Under the pieces are notes generated by a model. That model made no database searches. It was not told the origin of the DNA and saw only the letters and a list, made by a program, of their open reading frames with translations. Position numbers and translations under genes: made by a program. 64,000 nt of DNA from Nymphaea colorata (taxonomy: Eukaryota; Streptophyta; Magnoliopsida; Nymphaeales; Nymphaeaceae): NCBI RefSeq assembly GCF_008831285.2, contig NC_045142.1:17487354-17551353 (forward strand), read 5' to 3'. Below, in pieces: positions 1 to 11,830 of the stretch. Each line of letters begins with the position of its first letter. Position 1 is the stretch's first letter.

Positions 1-1256
1 TGGAATTGGCTATGTTTTTCAAAGAGGTGATTGACATGATTGATGTGAGGATTGATGTGATGATTGATATGAATGTGTATGTTGTTGCATATGCATTGCC
101 ATGAGCAATGATGCAAATGGATGTTTTGGAGGGTAGTTGTACCCGTATGGTATGACGGCTAGCAATGACTGTTACTGTATGTATAGACCTCATGTGGAGG
201 TAATCGGAGGTGTGGGTGCACTCGGGAAGTGTACTAACCTCGTGTGCTAGCCAGTCATCTTGTGAATGTGTAACTATAATGATAAGAATGAATAACTAAG
301 AGATGAGAGACCAGTGGGATGTGGCTATGTGCTTGGGAGACGTCCCCCTTGATTGCCACTGGTCTCGCCTGTCAGAGCGCAGGCGGTGAGAAGCCCCAGG
401 GTTCTGTTGTGTGTTGTGCTTGGAGCGTTGGGCTCCTGCCTTCCCAACCTGGGTGTCCTAGGGAAGGCTGAGTATCTCACCTTGGACTTCACACATCCAG
501 GGATGAGTGCTCTACCGCTGCAGCGGGTGAAATGGATCCATACTGTTATGGGCCACCACGGGGGTCGTCTCTCGGTTGTAGGCCACCCGCGGTGTGCACG
601 TGCCTGTGTTGCACCCACAGGAACTGTTAATGCACTAAAGTTAATGAAAATGCAATGTGTTTGACAGAATGCATGTGACTGACGTATATGTGATTGATAT
701 GAATGCAAGTGTTATGTTTAAGCATGCTTCGCATGTGACTGATGTTGTGTTAGTGTGGCCTTCAAGTGGCTTTTACGTGTCGCACTCAGACGCGACATGA
801 CGATAGATGGGTTCATATTTGTCCCTTTATTTGAGCCTTACTTGAGAGGGTTTGGCATTTTCCTGGCTTGTTGCCATACTGCGAAGGCTGAGCCTTCAGT
901 TGTTTTCTTTTTCAGGTTATGGCGGACCCGGGGCAACAGGTTGAGCGGATGGCTTCACTCATGTCCTACTGGGGTGGTTTTGGGATTGTCGTTTGTAGTG
1001 CCGGCGCGTCATGTTTTGGGTTTATTGATGTCTTTTTTTTTGTTAGGCATCAATGTATTTGATTTTGGGGCTTTTTGGTCATGCACATAGATGTGAATTT
1101 GTAGGAAACAAAATGGTTATATCAATGAAAGTTCGCCCCATTGTTTTGTATTGCTTGGCTCATCGTCAATTTGAATTGTTGGGTAGTCACACCTCGATGC
1201 TTTATGTTTTGAAAAAAAAAAAAATTGTTTGACGGTTAAAAGGTCGGGGTGTGATA
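1..1256 (+). repeat. 5' LTR of the gypsy element (3' portion only)
   Basis: This stretch is nearly identical to 7902-9157. I count roughly 20-22 substitutions plus homopolymer length changes over about 1.25 kb, near 1.8%. It ends GTGTGATA where the 3' LTR ends GTGTGACA, so the terminal CA has mutated to TA here. The short frames inside it recur in the 3' LTR and are not genes. Confidence 0.93.
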
Positions 1257-1260
1257 GTTT

Positions 1261-1272
1261 TGGTATCAGAGC
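1261..1272 (+). other. Primer-binding site, initiator Met tRNA
   Basis: TGGTATCAGAGC, five bases after the LTR end, is the standard plant retrotransposon site complementary to the 3' end of initiator tRNA-Met. It primes minus-strand DNA synthesis. Confidence 0.93.
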
Positions 1273-1492
1273 CATGTCAAACCCCATTATGGATGTGAGT
1301 TAAAGCCTATCTGTGAAGCCGTGTTGCCTAGGTACGCATTTGTTTGACTAGTTGGTTATTGTAGTTTTGATTTTTCAAGTATAAGTATGTAATGTGATCT
1401 TTGTTTTGAACTTCGTGCTAATGCACGTTGTGATTTGACTTGTGAGTTTGGTTTTGGTCGTGATTTGAGAATAAAGGATCTTGTTTGTACGG

Positions 1493-4400
1493 ATGGAATA
1501 TCATCGTAGGGTTAAGAAGCGAGCTGGGCCGTCTTTAGAGGCACATAGAGAGCCCAGCCCAACCCATTCTGATGCGCATACTCCGTGGGGTGACAGTGCG
1601 TCAGAGCCCCAGTATGCCCAGCTAGGTGGGGGTGCCCAAACCCCACCGAGACAGACTCCGCCAGTGGATCAGCAGACTATATTGCTGACCACGTTGCAGA
1701 CGCTGACCACGTTAATGCAGTCTATGGTCGGTAATCAGAGAAGTAATGCATCTCCTTCGAGGGACACCAGTGCTCCAGTTCGGGAGAAGGCAACGACAAT
1801 GTCTTATCAGCAGTTTATGGCGATGCAGCCGCCTATCTTCTCAGGAGGGGGCAGTCATGATAAGGAAAATGACTGGATTGAAGAGGTTGAAGGTATTTTT
1901 GGGCTTCTGAAGGTGCCAGAAGAAGATAGAGTGAACTATGGCTCCTATTTGTTGAAGGGTGATGCCAAGAATTGGTGGCAATCAACTAGTGAGATTCGGT
2001 TTGCTGGCCAAGGGTCAATCTCATGGAAGCAGTTCAGAGATTCCTTCTTCAGCACATACTTTCCAGTGTATGCCAGAGACAAGAAAATGCAAGAATTTCT
2101 AGATTTGCAGCAGAATCAGTCGAGCTTAGAAGAGTACATTACGAGATATCGGCACTTGGAGGTGTATTGCCCACACCTTTACACTACAGATGAGGCTAGA
2201 GCGGGCAAGTTTGTGCGTGGGCTGCGAGATGGACTACGAAGCAAAGTGTTGACAAGTAGACCTCGTGACTTGGATGAGGTGGTTACAATGGCACGATGTA
2301 TAGAAGAAGATTGGGTGAGGACACAGAAGGATCATCAGAAGAAAGCAGGCCAGCATTCACAAGGTGGACGGACACAGGTGAAGCGCCAACACTTTGCGGG
2401 CAGGACAAGGCCTTATGAGAGGCGTGATGACCGAACTTTCAGACGGAACCTGCCTACCCGTAGTGAGGCCACACAGGGGTCTGTGGCCACTCCGACTTCT
2501 CAGAAGTGCCCCACTTGTTCCCGTGTCCACCCCGGGAAGCCGTGCTATCGGGTGACTGGGGCTTGTTTACACTGTGGAGGTATGGGACACTTTATCAAGG
2601 ATTGCCCGTTGAAGAAAGAAAGAGAATTGAAGAAGCCTGAAGCTGGTTCTTCTAGCGCACGACAGACGTCTGGACGTGTCTATGCTACTACTGTGGAGGA
2701 GCTTCAGGCACACGACCTCGTTGAAGGTACTTTACTTGTCAGTTCTCATTTTGCTAGAGTGTTATTTGATGCAGGAGCGACACATTCTTTTATATCTAGT
2801 CGATTTGCTACATCGCTAGAAGTGTCGGCTATAAGAATGCCGTATGTTTTAAAAGTTGTTAGTCCGATGCATGCTCAAGAGTCGTGTCGTGAGTATCTTC
2901 CTGATGTGGACGTGGAAATCCATCAACTTCACCTACCTGCACAGTTGGTAATCCTCGGTCTCAATGAGTTTGATGTGATTTTGGGTATGGATTGGTTGTA
3001 TGCGCATTATGCCATTATAGATTGTAGGAAGAAGCAGATACAGATGTTGACTAATGAGATGCAGCCTGTGGAATTTCATGCTCGTAGGGTCAGTCGAACT
3101 GATAAGATAATGGTGTCTGCATTAAAGGCTAAGCGATGGATAGATAGTGGAAGCGTTGCCTTCTTGGTCAATGTGTTGATCAATGAGGCTGAACGGATGA
3201 GATTGCAGGATGTTGCCGTGGTGAGTGAGTATCCTGATGTGTTTCCTGAGGAATTGTCGAGTTTGCCTCCAACTCGAGAAGTGGAGTTCAAGATAGAGTT
3301 GTTACCAGGGACAACTCCTATTTATAAGGCACCCTACCGTATGGCACCAGCAGAGTTAGAAGAGTTGAAGAAGCAACTGCAGGAGCTCTTAGATAAGGGC
3401 TTCATCCGACCTAGCGTGTCTCCTTGGGGAGCACCTGTACTATTTGTGAAAAAGAAAGATGGGACTATGCGCTTGTGTATAGATTATCGTATGTTGAATC
3501 AAGTCACCATCAAGAATAAGTATCCGCTTCCAAGAATTGAAGACTTGTTTGATCAGCTTAAGAATGCAAAGGTTTTCTCTAAGATCGATCTGAGGACAGG
3601 CTACCATCAACTTTTGGTACGGGAGGAAGATGTTTCTAAGACTGCTTTTCGAACCAGGTATGGACATTATGAATTCAGGGTCTTGCCTTTTGGGTTGACT
3701 AATGCTCCCGCAGCGTTCATGGATCTCATGAATCGGGTTTTCCAAGAGTTCTTGGATTGTTTTGTTATTGTGTTTGTTGATGATATTTTGGTGTACTCAG
3801 AGAGTGAAGCAGAGCACAGAGACCACTTGAGAAGTGTGTTGGGTCTTTTGCGCAAGCATAAGCTTTATGCCAAATACTCAAAATGTGAATTTTGGCTAGA
3901 GAAGGTAAACTTTTTGGGTCATGTGATCTCGAAGGATGGAGTATCCATCGATCCGGCTAAGGTGTCAGCTGTTCAGGACTGGAGAACACCTTGCAGTGTA
4001 ACTGAGGTTAGAAGCTTTTTGGGATTGGCAGGATACTATCGCAGGTTCATACAAGACTTTTCGAAAATAGCTACGCCCATGACTAAGCTATTGAGAAAAG
4101 GGATGAAGTTTTTGTGGAATGAAGAGTGTGAGAAGAGTTTTCAAACTCTAAAGGACAAGCTTACTTCTGCCCTTATTCTGACGCTTCCATCAGGTCATTC
4201 CGGTTTTGTGGTGTACACTGATGCTTCGGAGATCGGTTATGGTTGTGTGTTGATGCAGCATGGCCGTGTAGTGGCTTATGCATCAAGACAGTTGAAGACC
4301 CATGAGCAACACTATCCCACTCATGATTTGGAGTTGGGAGCAGTCGTGTTCGCATTGAAGATGTGGAGACACTATCTTTATGGTGCAACATTCGAGGTGT

Positions 4401-6103
4401 TTACAGATCACAAGTCCCTGAAGTATATATCCTCACAAAGGGATCTCAACTTGAGGCAAAGAAGATGGATCGAATATTTAAAGGATTATGATTTCACCAT
4501 ATCGTACCATCCAGGCAAGGCGAATGTGGTGGCAGATGCGTTGAGCAGGCATGCCAAGGCGACAATGTGCAGTATGTTGACTCGTTTTTGGACATTATTG
4601 CAAGATGTGATAGCTTGACAGCCTTGCATTTGTGATGAGCACAAGGCAACGATGACGGCCTTGATTCAGCATCCTTTGATGGAAGAACTTGTAATGAAAC
4701 AAAAGGAAGATCCAGAGTTTGCTAAGAACATGGAAGCAAGCCAGAAGAACGATTCTCTTTGGCATCAAGATGAAGATGGTTCATTGCGTTTTCGGCAGAG
4801 ATTATGGGTTCCTAGAGATGAAGGGGTGAAGCGTCTGTTGCTTGATGAAGCTCACAAATCTAAGTTTTCTATTCACCCGGGCAGTACAAAGATGTTTCAA
4901 GATATGAGAAGAAATTTTTGGTGGCTTGGAATGAAGCGTGAAATTGCAGAATATGTGGCAAAGTGCTTAGTTTGCCAACAGGTAAAAGCAGAACATCAGC
5001 GGCCAGGAGGCTTGTTGCAAAGAATCGATATTCCAGTGTGGAAATGGGAAGACATTACGATGGATTTTGTGGTTGGGTTGCCTCGTACCAAAAGACAACA
5101 GAATGCCATATGGGTGATTGTTGATCGACTTACGAAGTCCGCTCACTTTCTGCCAATCAGAATCAATCAATCATTGGAAAGTCTCGCAGAGTTGTATATT
5201 GGCGAGATAGTGAGATTGCATGGAGTGCCAAAGTCTATCATTTCAGATCGAGATCCACGTTTTACCTCTAGGTTTTTGGGGCAATTACAGAGGGCTTTGG
5301 GTACCAAGCTTAAGATGAGCACAACATTTCATCCCCAAACTGATGGGCAATCAGAGAGGACTATTCAGACTTTAGAAGACATGTTGCGTGCATGTGCCTT
5401 AGAGTGGAAAGGAGAATGGGACAAACATGTGAAACTGGCAGAATTTGCTTACAATAATAGTTACTACTCTAGTATTGGGATGGCACCTTTTGAGGCTTTG
5501 TATGGAAGACCGTGCAGATCGCCAACTTGTTGGGCCGAATTGGGTGATGGTAAGATCGAAAACCCTTTAGTTTTGCAACACTACACCGACCAAGTGGAAT
5601 TGATAAGAAAGAAGTTGTTAACTGCTTAGAGTAGACAAAAAAGTTATGCTGACATTCGTCGTAGAGAATTGGCTTTTGAGGTGGGTGATCATGTGTTTTT
5701 AAAGATTTCTCCTACTAAAGGTGTTTTTCGCTTTGGTGCGAAGGGAAAATTGAGCCCGAGGTTCGTAGGACCTTTTGAGATATTAGAGAAGATTGAAGAG
5801 GTGGCATACAGATTGGCGTTACCACCAGATTTGAGTCACGTTCATGACGTCTTCCATGTTTCTATGCTTCAAAAATACGTACCAGATCCGACACATGTGA
5901 TTGATTTTCAAGGTATTCTAGTACAAGATGATTTGACAATGGAAGAACAGCCCATTAGAATAGTGGATCATCGAGAACAAGTGTTTCGCACGAAGAGAAT
6001 TTCTTTAGTGAAAGTGGAATGGCAGTACCATGGGTTGAAGGAGAGTACATGGGAGCATGAGGAGGACATGCGGAAGAGATATCCGCACTTGTTCTTGCAT
6101 TGA
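1493..6103 (+). pseudogene. gypsy gag-pol polyprotein with two in-frame stops
   Basis: One frame of 1,537 codons from the first ATG (1493; the frame is open a little upstream without an ATG). Domains in order: Gag capsid-like region with the WW-containing retrotrans_gag pattern (about residues 115-235); CCHC zinc knuckle [14 protein letters not shown] (about 358); aspartic protease with DAGA in place of the usual DSGA (426); reverse transcriptase with active site FVDD (761-764); RNase H starting VVYTDAS (about 905-1030); integrase with HHCC zinc finger and D,D,E core (about 1060-1380); C-terminal chromodomain ending in WEHEEDMRKRYPHLF. Codon 1042 is TGA (4616-4618) and codon 1379 is TAG (5627-5629). 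The frame is otherwise intact, so inactivation is recent. The TAG fits a CAG to TAG change. Confidence 0.95.
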
Positions 6104-6140
6104 GATATTAGCTAAATTTCGAGGACGAAATTTTCTTTTT

Positions 6141-6152
6141 AGGAGGGTAGGA
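6141..6152 (+). other. Polypurine tract of the gypsy element
   Basis: AGGAGGGTAGGA lies immediately before the 3' LTR start TGTAACG. It would prime plus-strand synthesis. It follows the GAGGACGAAATTTT box commonly seen just before the tract in plant gypsy elements. Confidence 0.85.
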
Positions 6153-9100
6153 TGTAACGATCGTTGGTTCGGCGGGTCGGGTCGAGTTAGGGTCCAGACC
6201 CGGACCCGACCCCCACTCGCGTAAGGGCCCGACGCGAGGCCCTTCTCCCTCGCCTTTCCCTTCCTTCTTCGTCGTCTCCTGGTGGTCTCCCATGACAGCG
6301 CAGAGGGAGGAGAGTGGCGGTCGGGTGGTGGTGGCTGGAACGGCGACGGCGACGGAGGTGGCAGCGGCGGTGGCAGCGACTTGGTAAACTCTCTCTCTCT
6401 CTCTCGTGCGATTTTTCCTTCTCTGCCGCACGTCCCTTCTTCTTCTCTCTCGCCACTCTCTTTCCCCTTTTTCCGCTGGTTTCCTACCGCTCGACCCTCT
6501 TCTCACTCACTCGCACTCCCCCACCTGCTTTTTCCTCTCTTTCTCACCCCCACGGCCGTTTTCCCCTTGACCGAACCCCTCCTCTCTCTGTCTCTCCTCT
6601 CTGTCAGCGTCCCTTTTCTCTGGTTCGTTTTAGTTTTTTTTTCTCCCACTACTACCGTGGGCTAGCAACAGATTTTGTGTTGAACCTTTTGGACGTGTGT
6701 TGACTCTTTTCATGGCGTTTTGGGGTTGGATTGCTGTTTAGGGACGTTTTTCCCCTCTCACCAACTAGTAGGGCGTGTAGTGAGCAGCGTCAGTAAGCAA
6801 TCTCGAGCATTGGCACTTGATCGGACGTGTGAAGTGGTTGCTAGAAGGGTTGTAGCAGTTTGGACGCTTGTTTTGGGGTGAGCAATACCTAATCAAGCTC
6901 AAAATGATGAATATTTACCTTCTAAAGCATGTATAATTATGGTTCGAGCATGCTAGAGCTTAGAATTGATGATTTTTGAGACGCATGTTAGTAATTTTGT
7001 TTTTGGGGGAAACTTAGGATTTGCGTTGAAAAGTGATGATTCATGTATTTAATGATCGTTTAAACATGATGGATTAATTTTCGAAGCTTTAGGGAAGCAT
7101 GGTAGAGATTGTGAGGTTGTGGGGAAGATTTAGAACCGTCTTAGGGAGTGTAGCGCAGACTTCGGTGAACGGGTGTATCATGAAGTTAATTAGGGATATA
7201 TGCGTATTGGGATGTGACTTGAGGTTGATGTCTTACTTAAAGAACGTTATTGAGGAAGGAATTAGTGATGGTTTGATTGATGGTTGAAGGCTTTGATAAT
7301 TTGAGGCAACGTCAAGACGTAAAGGAGGAGGCCTATTGGAGAGCTTGTTGGTCGACACTACCTGTCGATACCCTCTTGAGGCGATGACACGTGCCTCAAG
7401 GATTTTATTTTTGTATCTGTTCGTTTCTGTTTGATTGGTGTAGGTATCTAGTAGAAACCTTATTCTTGTTTATGTTTGCAGGTGCACCGGGCTCATCCCG
7501 TCGACCTTGAGTTCGAAGCTTGAGGCATTTTGAAGAATTTGGTGAGCGCGCCACAGGTATGGCAACTTTCCAGGCAAATTCCTGCCTGGGGCAATTGTGT
7601 GATTGAGTGCTCATAGGATCAAGGGATCCTAGGATTGTGATGTTAATTGATTGACTGTTTTGTGATTGAGTATGCGGATGTTGCTTACATGATATGAATG
7701 TGTTAGAAAGATTATTAGTCACTCGTTTTAAAAATGTTACGCATTGGCATGTGCATGCTAGAATTGATATCTGTTTAGGACAGATGAGGCGGGGTATCGA
7801 GTCGAGTGTCTCCTCGACCCCAATTGTGCATTAGAAAGTATCATAGAATGATAACTGCATAGGACAGCTACGAGCCAACCGCAGATCGAGACTACTCTTT
7901 GTGGAATTGGCTATGTTTTTCAAAGAGGTGATTGACATGATTGATGTGAGGATTGATGTGATGATTGATATGAATGTGTATGTTGTTGCATATGCATTGC
8001 CATGGGCAATGATGCAAATGGATGTTTTGGAGGGTAGTTGTACCCGTATGGTATGACGGCTAGCAATGACTGTTACTGTATGTATAGACCTCATGTGGAG
8101 GTAATCGGAGGTGTGGGTGCACTCGGAAAGTGTACTAACCTCGTGTGCTAGCCAGTCATCTTGTGAATGTGTAACTATAATGATAAGAATGAATAACTAA
8201 GAGATGAGAGGCTAGTGGGATGTGGCTATGTGTTTGGGAGACGTGCCCCTTGATTGCCACTGGTCTCGCCTGTCAGAGCGCAGGCGGTGCAAGGCCCCAG
8301 GGTTCTGTTGTGTGTTGTGCTTGGAGCGTTGGGCTCCTGCCTTCCCAACCTGGGTGTCCTAGGGAAGGCTGAGTATCTCACCTTGGACTTCACACATCCA
8401 GGGATGAGTGCTCTACCGCTGCAGCGGGTGAAATGGATCCATACTGTTATGGGCCACCACGGGGGTCGTCTCTCGGCTGTAGGCCGCCCGCGGTGTGCAC
8501 GTGCCTGTGTTGCACCCACAGGAACTGTTAATGCACTAAAGTTAATGAAAATGCAATGTGTTTGACAGAATGCATGTGACTGACGTATATGTGATTGATA
8601 TGAATGCAAGTGTTATGTTTAAGCATGCTTCGCATGTGACTGATGTTGTGTTAGTGTGGCCATCAAGTGGCTTTTACGTGTCGCACTCAGATGCGACATG
8701 ACGATAGATGGGTTGATATTTGTCCCTTTATTTGAGCCTTACTTGAGAGGGTTTGGCATTTTCCTGGCTTGTTGCCATACTGCGAAGGCTGAGCCTTCAG
8801 TTGTTTTCTTTTTCAGGTTATGGCGGACCCGGGGCAACAGGTTGAGCGGATGGCTTCACTCACGTCCTACTGGGGTGGTTTTGGGATTGTCGTTTGTAGT
8901 GCTGGCGCGTCATGTTTTGGGTTTATTGATGTCTTTTTTTTGTTAGGCATCAATGTATTTGATTTTGGGGCTTTTTGGTCATGCACATAGATGTGAATTT
9001 GTAGGAAACAAAATGGTTATATGAATGAAAGTTCGCCCCATTGTTTTGTATTGCTTGGCTCATCGTCAATTTGAATTGTTGGGTAGTCACACCTCGATGC

Positions 9101-9157
9101 TTTATGTTTTGAAAAAAAAAAAAAATAGTTTGAGGGTTAAAAGGTCGGAGTGTGACA
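6153..9157 (+). repeat. 3' LTR of the gypsy element, 3,005 bp
   Basis: It starts TGTAACG after the polypurine tract and ends TGTGACA. The first 1.75 kb (6153-7901) has no partner in the window because the 5' LTR is cut. That part holds a CT/GA-rich, GC-rich stretch (about 6230-6620) giving overlapping low-complexity frames on both strands; these have no recognisable domains and are not called as genes. Confidence 0.92.
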
Positions 9158-10840
9158 CAAGGTAAGTCTAAGATCATTCAAAATAGGGCTTATTTCCAAT
9201 ATCAATCACATTCGAGGTATTTAATCTTCCTCTATTTCTATTTTCATTTTGTCTTCTCTCCATGGCATTTCCAATATCATTCATATTCGATGTATGTAAA
9301 TCTCTATTTTCATTTCCTCATTTTCTTTCTTCTTCCTCTCCCCATGGCCATATGAGATAGCCCTCAATCTCTATTTTGAGAGTCAAGAGGCTATGCTCAA
9401 GTGCACCGGGAGCATGACAAGATGAGATGATATTTTATTTTCATGCTTAGATCATGCAATCTTTTCTTTTCATATCTTCATTTTCCTCTTGCCATCTCAC
9501 CATGGCCGTGCAAGATAGCTCAAATGATCCGAAATCAAGAGCTACTCTTGAGTGCACCGGGAGTATGAACAAGACGGAACAAAAATGTATATCTTCATTT
9601 ATCTCCAAAAATATACTTGATATATTGTCTTCATTCATCGTTCATGCTTGAAATGATGGTCATGCATGATATTCTAATCTTCCATTTATATGACCCAATG
9701 CACGATGAGAGTGAGTGTTTGGGGTTGAGATTTCTTCTTGTGATTTTTGAGGTTGGGACTTGTCTAACCCCAGAAAAACCTTCATGAAATATGTACATGT
9801 TAATATGCATTTGCATGTCATTTTGCGCTAGTTTCTTTCTTAATCACCCCATTAGAAACCCTAACGAGTGCCTCGTCATATTGCTTGATTTTCTTTCATA
9901 CCCAACGGTGGAAGAAATATATCCATTGTGGCAAACCAAATCATAACATTTCATGTTTAGATATAAATCATATTTTCCAAAATATATACGTATATGAATA
10001 CATATTTATCTTTCTTTTAAATATTTGATTTTATGATTTTCAATATCTCTTTCTCTATATCTCTCTTGGGATGTAGTCTTTTATATTTTTCGTTCTTTCA
10101 ATATCTTATCATTTAAGATTTTAATTTTTCATTTACCGACTTCATCAAGACCACAAACCAAGTAATGACCCAATATTTGATTCATGCTTGATAGGTCTAC
10201 AATCCCAATCCATTTTCAAAAACTTTTCCTTCATATATATGATATTTACAAAAACAAAAAACTTAGATGTATGTTGTGGTAGGAATGACTTTAAATGAAT
10301 GTTGTGGTAGAAATGTTTTACATTCTTCCAATCATATAGGATAAATGCATCCATGCATTCTCACCCACTTTATTTCACTTATGATCACAAACACATCTCC
10401 AAAATAACTTAAGCAAGAGGGGATGGAGCTCTAACTAGGTGGTAACCGAATTAGAGCAAAATCTCAAACCTACTTAAAGTCTTAAGAGAACACTAAAGTG
10501 ATTTCAAAATTATTTCGCAAACTTTTCAAATGATATTTATTAATTCCACTTTTTCCTCAAAATATTTCACATTTTCAAGCAACTCTTCAAGAGTCTTTTC
10601 AAAAGTTTGAAACATCAAACTTTCAATATTTTCTACACCACATATAGAATCAAAAGGATGTTTAAGTTAAAATAAAATGCATCAATGATGAACATAGCCC
10701 TTGGGTTGATTACCCCTGGTAAAGGCACCAGGATCGGTCAATCCTCATACCGATGGGCGAGTCCCTTTCTTTCCTATTTCAAAACAAAACCTTATTTTCT
10801 GGAGCACTCCAAAACCAATGAAAATTTTGAGATGCAAACA
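9158..10840 (-). mobile_element. TG...CA repeat copy A (solo-LTR-like), truncated by the gypsy insertion
   Basis: Its reverse complement is collinear with copy B from 13491 to about 16850. The terminus on this side reads, on the reverse strand, TGTTTGCATCTC; copy B starts TGTTTGCATCCC. The five bases beyond it are GACAG (10841-10845), the candidate target duplication; the partner would lie before the window. At 9158 it is interrupted by the gypsy 3' LTR. It lacks the hAT-like insertion present in copy B, so it preserves the empty site. It contains no gene; short frames such as 9454-9651 are shared with copy B and are repeat sequence. Confidence 0.8.
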
Positions 10841-11580
10841 GACAGCCACTTCGTTCCCAAAGTTGCCTATAAGGCGATGGTGAAGAGATTTGATTGCAAA
10901 AGTTCAGGAGAAAACAAGCAGCCAAAGAAACTCAAGCTACTCGGGCAAACAAATTTGAAGCATTGGGAGGTGAAAATCTTTTGCCCCCTTTGGCAAGCAA
11001 TAAGCAGGAAGGAGGAGCTACTCCCTTGCATGCCCTGGTTTTTTGCATTGCTACATATACTATCAAGCAAACCTTACACGACCAAGAGGCAGGCCAAAAG
11101 GAAGGAAACATCAACAGAGTTAGTACGCAGATGGACCAGCCCATAGATACGACCTCTTCCAACCATGAGTCTCCAATAGAGATCGATGACGTAGTCCAAG
11201 GCCCCCAAGCTTTGCTGAGCAGGGCCAAATGGAAGTAAAAAAAGATAATGTAATTAACGATGGTGAGCATGACACAGGCCGGAAAAGCAAGATTAATGGC
11301 AAAAGCAGTAAAAGAGGACTTAATTGTAAGTTAGTTAGTCAATTCAAGAGAAAGGCATCTTCACATTCAGAATGAGACAACCTAATTGAGCTTCCTTCCA
11401 ACAAGAATAATCAAGGAAATTCAAAGGGTAAGGTCGGTCCAAAAAAGCGAGTGATATATTTTCTACTATTGTATGTTCTGATGTACCTGTCTCTATGAAG
11501 GAAGAAGTGAATGTTGGGTCTGCCGTCTCTTTGACAAGGAACGAGGATAGAGCTGACCTGGAGATGGCCTTGGTGGTCCA
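10841..11580 (+). pseudogene. L1-type LINE, remnant upstream of the endonuclease (ORF1-like)
   Basis: This degraded coding sequence lies before the LINE endonuclease start. A frame around 10894-11238 carries ATRANKFEALGGENL, resembling the NKFxxL stretch near the end of plant LINE ORF1 (gag-like) proteins. Frame changes and stops are frequent. The 5' part of the LINE would lie beyond copy A and the gypsy element, outside the window. The ORF1 assignment is inference from position and weak similarity. Confidence 0.5.
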
Positions 11581-11830
11581 TGAAGATAGTTAGCTGGAAT
11601 ATACGCGGAGTGGAGTGTTCAGATGAACACTTCAAATTTTCTTGGTCTAACAATAGGTGTGGCGATAGAAATGTGATGTGTCTTCTTGACAGAGTATTTT
11701 TTAATCATAGTTGCCTAGACAATTTTTGTCAGCTCTCCAAAGTCTCCTAGCTTCCGAGGTCCTCTTCTGATCATAACCCGGTGGTGGTGAGGTTAGAGAG
11801 GATTAATGATTCCCTCCTTGGGAAAAGTGT
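11580..11830 (+). pseudogene. LINE apurinic-type endonuclease remnant with internal deletion
   Basis: The segment begins with codons for MKIVSWNIRGV, the hallmark start of plant L1 endonucleases (KIxxWNxRG). It then jumps within about 40 bases to FSWSNNRCG and SDHNPVV, motifs from the C-terminal end of the domain. Most of the domain, including the central catalytic motifs, is therefore deleted. The remaining frame has a stop. In an intact element this enzyme nicks the target DNA. Confidence 0.75.

Larger units (their letters stand above)
1..9157 (+). mobile_element. Ty3/gypsy chromovirus-type LTR retrotransposon, 5' LTR truncated by window edge
   Basis: The order is partial 5' LTR (1-1256), primer-binding site (1261), one gag-pol frame (1493-6103), polypurine tract and 3' LTR (6153-9157). 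Position 1 matches position 7902 and the two LTR stretches stay collinear to their ends. The C-terminal chromodomain and the very long LTR point to the chromovirus branch, probably Tekay/Del-like; that clade call is inference. The element ends in TGACA at 9157 and is followed by CAAGG, the expected target duplication, whose partner lies outside the window. It is inserted inside copy A of the TG...CA repeat (9158-10840). Two nonsense codons make this copy non-autonomous. Confidence 0.95.

Noticed and set aside
325-1090. Frames of 103-127 codons on both strands, repeated at 8226-8946
   Set aside because: They lie in the gypsy LTRs and occur twice only because the LTR is duplicated; no domain or start context.
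6108-6665. Overlapping frames of 89-132 codons on both strands
   Set aside because: They come from the CT/GC-rich low-complexity part of the gypsy 3' LTR.
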